A stretch of DNA of 9,001 bases. It comes from Candidatus Nitrosymbiomonas sp. GTDB taxonomy: Bacteria; Sysuimicrobiota; Sysuimicrobiia; Sysuimicrobiales; Humicultoraceae. The stretch is from NCBI GenBank assembly GCA_020724185.1, contig DYHL01000003.1, forward strand, positions 25,668 through 34,668. The letters are read 5' to 3'. Both the position numbers and the translations under genes were made by a program. Position 1 is the stretch's first letter, and each line of letters begins with the position of its first letter. The notes under the pieces were generated by a model. It was not told where the DNA came from. It ran no database searches and saw nothing but the letters and a program-made list of their open reading frames with translations. This document shows, in pieces, positions 5,601 through 9,001 of the stretch.

Positions 5601-6617
5601 ATGTCTCCCTGGGAACGGTTCGTCGTGGTTGCGCGGGGCGGGCGGGCTGACCGGGTACCCGTCGCGCTGATTGTGGATAGCCCCTGGCTGCCCGGCTACG
5701 CCGGCATTGACACCCTGGACTACTTCCTTCGGCCCGACGAATGGCTCCGCATCAACCTGGATCTGAGCGACCGGTTTCCCGAGGTGGCCTGGATTCCCGG
5801 GTTCTGGGTCGAGTACGGCATGGCAGCCGAGCCGTCCGCGTTTGGCGCGCGCGTAGTCTGGCATCACGACCAGGCGCCATCAATCGAGCCGGTGCCAGGT
5901 GGCCTTGCCGTGCTCGCCGGGATGGAACCGCCCGACCCGCAGCGACACGGCCTGATGCCATTGGTCCTGCAGCGCTATGCCGACTCAGAGCGCCGGCTGT
6001 TGCCGCAGGGGCTCAAGGTGCAGATGGTCGCCGCACGCGGTCCGTTCGCCGTGGCAGCGTGGTTGCTCGGTGTGAGCGAATTCCTGATCGCGCTCAAGGT
6101 GGAACCCGAGGCCAGCGGGCGCCTTCTCGATGCGCTCACGGCGACGACAATCGCCTGGCTGCGCGCGCAACTGGACGTACTCCGCGCGCCCGAAGGTATC
6201 CTGGTGCTCGACGATATTGCCGGCATGCTCTCCCCTGCCATGTTTAAGCAGTTTGCCCGACCGCGATTCTCCCGCATCTTCGGCGAATTCGGCGGGCTGA
6301 TAAAGGCCTTTCACAACGATACTCCCTGCGCGCACCTCGCCAGGCCCATGGCCACGCTCGGCTTCGATGTCTTCAACTTCAGCCACACCATGGATATTGC
6401 TGACCTTCAAACGAAAATGCCGGGCATTGCGTTGATGGGCAACATCCCGCCGCTGGATGCAATGGCGCGCGGCACGCCAGCAGCGGTAGCAGCGTGGGCG
6501 CACGAGTGCGTGCAGAAGACCGGCGGAAGGGGCCTGATCCTTTCTGCGGGCGGCGGTGTCAGTCCAGGAACGCCGCCCGAGGCGATCGATGCACTCGTGC
6601 AGGCTGCGGGAGGATAG
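5601..6617 (+). CDS. Divergent UroD-family protein without the HxC zinc motif (UroD-2)
   Basis: A 338-residue member of the uroporphyrinogen decarboxylase superfamily, about 45 residues shorter than UroD-1. Its N-terminus MSPWERFVVVARGGRADRVP matches the 'R..ALR...DRVP' opening of the methyltransferase-like branch. LDDIAGMLSPAMFKQFARPR parallels the ADDYG...LISPRMF segment of UroD-1, and LMGNIPPLDAM parallels its WGGGVDTQEVL. The HSCG zinc motif is replaced by HNDTPC (H238, D240, C243), so metal binding would need Asp or a displaced Cys. There is no RQAGRY motif, so it is not a heme enzyme. ATG 5601 follows the lacI stop by 4 nt with only a weak purine stretch (GGATAGAA), suggesting translational coupling; the frame extends to an ATG at 5541 inside lacI with no family match. 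The cupin follows by 2 nt. Its role may be a second methyl transfer or a related C-C or C-O cleavage on the same substrate; the reaction is unknown. Confidence 0.85.
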   Translation: MSPWERFVVVARGGRADRVPVALIVDSPWLPGYAGIDTLDYFLRPDEWLRINLDLSDRFPEVAWIPGFWVEYGMAAEPSAFGARVVWHHDQAPSIEPVPGGLAVLAGMEPPDPQRHGLMPLVLQRYADSERRLLPQGLKVQMVAARGPFAVAAWLLGVSEFLIALKVEPEASGRLLDALTATTIAWLRAQLDVLRAPEGILVLDDIAGMLSPAMFKQFARPRFSRIFGEFGGLIKAFHNDTPCAHLARPMATLGFDVFNFSHTMDIADLQTKMPGIALMGNIPPLDAMARGTPAAVAAWAHECVQKTGGRGLILSAGGGVSPGTPPEAIDALVQAAGG

Positions 6618-6619
6618 CG

Positions 6620-7051
6620 ATGACCAGGTACGTCTTCAGTACCTCCGACACCACCCGCTATCGTTTCCCGACCCACGTCAACGATCTGGTCATGGATCGC
6701 TCTGAGGCAGAGACCTCAGAGGCGTTTGTCGTCGTATTGGAACCCGGCGAGGCGCCGCCCCTGCATGTCCATCACGACACGGAACAGATCCTCTACGTCT
6801 TGGAGGGTGTCGGAGTCCTTCAGATTGGCGAGACGCCAGAATGCTACCCCGTGAATCCCGGGGATCTGGTCCGCATACCCCCGCATGTCTTCCACAACAT
6901 CACGTGCACGGGCTCGCAGCGGTTGCGCTACCTGAGCGTCGACGCCTTCGTGGGTGGAAGGCCGAAAGACGAACCCACCTGGGACAGCCATGTTCGGGTC
7001 TTGTGCGAAAGGTACGGCTGGGATTTCAACCAGGTACGGATCGGGCAGTAA
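6620..7051 (+). CDS. Single-domain cupin protein
   Basis: A 143-residue small beta-barrel cupin. Motif 1, PGEAPPLHVHHDTEQILYVL then EG, gives metal ligands H49, H51 and E55. Motif 2, PGDLVRIPPHVFHNI, gives H92. The complete 3-His/1-Glu set predicts a divalent metal centre. Cupins of this size include sugar isomerases/epimerases, dioxygenases, lyases and non-catalytic sugar-binding proteins, so no reaction is assigned. The C-terminal segment (PTWDSHVRVLCERYGWDF) lies outside the barrel and probably forms a helix packing on the dimer. The start is ATG 6620, after GGGAGG at 6608-6613 (6 bp spacing), which overlaps the end of uroD-2 and ties the two genes together. A longer in-frame start at 6494 lies inside uroD-2 and is not used. 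The context suggests it works on the substrate or product of the UroD proteins. Confidence 0.9.
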   Translation: MTRYVFSTSDTTRYRFPTHVNDLVMDRSEAETSEAFVVVLEPGEAPPLHVHHDTEQILYVLEGVGVLQIGETPECYPVNPGDLVRIPPHVFHNITCTGSQRLRYLSVDAFVGGRPKDEPTWDSHVRVLCERYGWDFNQVRIGQ

Positions 7052-7121
7052 GATTTCGGCGAAGAAGGGAGGTGGGGCCCGACGGAAGACACGGTGGTGT
7101 CCGATCTCGACGCGGGAGTGC

Positions 7122-7138
7122 CACCTCAGGGTGAGGTG
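7122..7138 (+). terminator. Hairpin between cupin and SBP genes
   Basis: CACCTCA (7122-7128), loop GGG, TGAGGTG (7132-7138): a perfect 7-bp stem with a 3-nt loop in the 107-bp gap, 8 bp before the ribosome site of the next gene. There is no T-run, so full termination is unlikely. It may be a partial terminator, an mRNA-stabilising hairpin or an operator. No good promoter is seen in 7052-7158, so the SBP may be read from upstream. Confidence 0.35.
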
Positions 7139-7158
7139 AGAACAACGGAGGTGCACAC

Positions 7159-9001
7159 ATGAAGGGCAAGCCGCATTACCTCGTGATCCTCACGATTGTC
7201 CTTCTGGCGCTGGGAGTGGGTACCTATGCCCCTGCGCCTACGCACGCCCTGGCTCAAGCACCCAAGTACAAGGAAGCGCCCATGCTCGCCGAGCTCGTGA
7301 AGGGCGGTAAGCTGCCACCGGTGGGCCAGCGCCTGCCCGAAGACCCGCTGGTTGTTGAGACCTTCGAGAGCATCGGCAAGTACGGAGGCGTGTGGCGCCG
7401 AGGGTTCCTGGGGCCGGGTGACTTCAACAACTACCACCGCGTGGTGTACGACGCGCTCGTTCGCTACTCACCGGACGGCACCAAGGTCGAGCCGAAGATC
7501 GCCTCAAAGGTGGAGCCTTCCAAGGATTTCACCGCGTGGACGGTCAGTCTGCGCAAGGGATCCAAGTGGTCGGACGGCAGCCCCTTTACCGCCGACGACA
7601 TCATGTTCTGGTACAATGACGTGCTCCTGAACAAGGACCTCGTTCCTGCCATCCCAACCTGGATGAGGAACCGGGACGGCTCGACCGTCGCGGTTGAGAA
7701 GGTGGACGAATACGCGGTACGCTGGGTCTACAAGGACCCGAACACCACCTTTCCGATGGAGCTTGCCAACAAGGACAGCGGCGACCGTGTCTATGCGGTC
7801 TTCCTCCCGTCCAAGTACCTGAAGCAGTTCCACGCCAAGTACGCGGAGAAAGCGAGTCTTGACAGGATGGTTGCCGAGGCCAGGTTCAGGACGTGGGTGG
7901 AACTCTTCGCCGCCAGGAACCATCCGCCGGAAAACCCCGAACGCCCCACCATGGCCGCATGGGTGCCGGTGACGCGCATCAGCGACCAGATGTTCATTCT
8001 GCGCCGCAACCCGTACTTCGTCGCCGTGGACAAGGAAGGCAACCAGCTTCCATACATTGACTTCATCCAATTCAGGTTCTTCACCGATGTCCACGCGCTG
8101 AACCTCGCGGCGATCGCTGGACAACTGGACATGCAGGAACGGCACATCCTCCTGGGCAACTACCCCGTGCTGAAGGAGCAAGAGAAGAAGGCCGGCAAGT
8201 ACCGCATCGTTCTGTGGCCGACCTTCGGCGGCACGGATGCATCCGTAACCCTGAACCAGACCTACGCCAAGGATCCCGACTTGGGCAGGTTGTTCCAGAA
8301 CAAGGATTTCCGCATCGCCATGTCGATCGCCATCAACCGCAACGAGATCAAGGAGTCCGCGTTCCTCGGCCTGGGCGAGCCACGTCAGCCCGTGGCGGCG
8401 CCGTGGCATCCCTATTTCCCGGGCGATGCCTATGCGAAGAAGTTCACCGAGTTCCGGGCGGACGAAGCCAACAGGACACTTGACAGAATCGGTCTGGACC
8501 GGAAGGACGCGGAGGGCTTTCGCCTCTTCCCCGGAACCACGCGGCGCGTCACCATCGAACTCTCCGTGGTCCCTGCCTTTGGCCCATGGCCGGACATTGC
8601 GCAGTTGATCGCCAGGAACTGGGAGCGGGTCGGCATCAAGACCATCGTCCAGGTGCGCGATCGCGCGCTGCACTTCACGATGCGGATGGCCAACGACCTG
8701 CAGGCTGAGATATGGAATCAGGACACGTCGGGCTTTCCGTTTACCGGCGTTCCAAAGTACGATCCCCGCTCCCTCCTCTATGGAACCATCACCACGGGTC
8801 CGCTCTGGAAGCAGTGGTACGATACCGGAGGGAGAGAAGGTGTAGAGCCGCCTGCCGAGACCAAGAGGATCGTCGAGTTGATCGACAGGGGTAAGATGGT
8901 CAACCCCAGGGAGCAGGTCAGGATCGCCCAGGAGATCTTCACGATCTGGGTGGACAACATGTACGATATCGGAATCATCGGCCTGACCCCGATGGTTCAG
9001 G
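7159..9001 (+). CDS. ABC transporter substrate-binding protein, SBP family 5 (3' end outside window)
   Basis: The frame is open for 614 codons from ATG 7159 to the window end with no stop. GGAGGT at 7147-7152, 6 bp ahead, is a strong ribosome site. Residues 1 to about 32 form a signal peptide (MKGKPHYLVILTIVLLALGV, likely cut after THALA) with no lipobox cysteine. The mature part begins with a segment shared by a large-SBP subgroup (EAPMLAELVKGGKLPPVGQR, then LPEDPLVVE and IGKYGGVWRRG). The family-5 core follows, with VYDALVRYSPDG, WTVSLRKGSKWSDGSPFTAD at about residues 130-149, then FRIAMSIAINRNEI and PPAETKRIVELIDRG. Family-5 proteins deliver peptides, oligosaccharides, nickel or other solutes to an ABC importer. 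This long subgroup (about 620-700 residues) is often tied to oligosaccharides and uncharacterised ligands, so the window likely stops just short of the C-terminus. Permease and ATPase genes are expected downstream. The aromatic-rich mature domain is compatible with a sugar ligand but does not prove it. Confidence 0.92.
   Translation, partial: MKGKPHYLVILTIVLLALGVGTYAPAPTHALAQAPKYKEAPMLAELVKGGKLPPVGQRLPEDPLVVETFESIGKYGGVWRRGFLGPGDFNNYHRVVYDALVRYSPDGTKVEPKIASKVEPSKDFTAWTVSLRKGSKWSDGSPFTADDIMFWYNDVLLNKDLVPAIPTWMRNRDGSTVAVEKVDEYAVRWVYKDPNTTFPMELANKDSGDRVYAVFLPSKYLKQFHAKYAEKASLDRMVAEARFRTWVELFAARNHPPENPERPTMAAWVPVTRISDQMFILRRNPYFVAVDKEGNQLPYIDFIQFRFFTDVHALNLAAIAGQLDMQERHILLGNYPVLKEQEKKAGKYRIVLWPTFGGTDASVTLNQTYAKDPDLGRLFQNKDFRIAMSIAINRNEIKESAFLGLGEPRQPVAAPWHPYFPGDAYAKKFTEFRADEANRTLDRIGLDRKDAEGFRLFPGTTRRVTIELSVVPAFGPWPDIAQLIARNWERVGIKTIVQVRDRALHFTMRMANDLQAEIWNQDTSGFPFTGVPKYDPRSLLYGTITTGPLWKQWYDTGGREGVEPPAETKRIVELIDRGKMVNPREQVRIAQEIFTIWVDNMYDIGIIGLTPMVQ

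Noticed and set aside
3312..6617. Heme biosynthesis uroporphyrinogen decarboxylase (hemE) for either UroD-family gene
   Set aside because: Neither protein has the N-terminal RQAGRY substrate motif, other heme genes are absent, and the corrinoid neighbour points to the methyltransferase-like branch.
6620..7051. DMSP lyase of the DddK/DddW cupin type
   Set aside because: The metal ligands match any cupin, but the Tyr two residues after the motif-1 Glu that I associate with the lyases is absent (E-Q-I-L-Y here).
7504..8673. 389-codon minus-strand open frame inside the SBP gene
   Set aside because: The plus strand encodes a clear family-5 SBP throughout; the antisense frame is a codon-bias artefact with no family pattern.

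Overview
The window is a GC-rich bacterial segment. The coding genes have the strong third-position G/C bias that also produces long spurious antisense frames. No rRNA, tRNA or CRISPR array is seen. The phylum cannot be fixed from the sequence. The mix of a corrinoid protein, UroD-family methyltransferase-like proteins, a LacI regulator and a large family-5 solute-binding protein is typical of uncultivated heterotrophs such as Chloroflexota, Armatimonadota or Bacillota relatives; that placement is inference only.

Left part (1 to about 1380): an accessory region of toxin-antitoxin genes and gene debris. It holds the C-terminal end of a DUF433 antitoxin, then its partner DUF5615 PIN-like toxin, which has lost its middle and is frameshifted. 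Next is a minus-strand scrap of a tyrosine integrase (last ~38 codons), then an intact VapBC module with its own promoter and a set of TGTAT repeats that may be its operator.

Middle (1452 to 2676): a minus-strand secreted phosphodiesterase of the nucleotide pyrophosphatase/alkaline phosphatase superfamily. It is separated from the divergent catabolic locus by a 259-bp intergenic region with a perfect 7-7-7 inverted repeat.

Right part (2677 to end): a plus-strand cluster. A corrinoid protein and a UroD-family putative methyltransferase overlap by 4 nt. After 71 bp with a good candidate promoter come a LacI regulator, a second divergent UroD-family protein and a small cupin, packed with 4-nt and 2-nt gaps. 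After 107 bp with a hairpin comes the secreted substrate-binding protein of an ABC importer, which runs off the window.

The most interesting reading is that the right part is a substrate-inducible methyl-group catabolism module. The SBP would capture a ligand and LacI would sense it. UroD-1 plus the corrinoid protein would remove a methyl group, with UroD-2 and the cupin processing the substrate or product. The substrate is not identifiable from sequence. LacI and a large oligosaccharide/peptide-type SBP hint at a methylated sugar or glycoside rather than a simple methylamine. No second methyltransferase or corrinoid activase is in the window, so the pathway is incomplete here.
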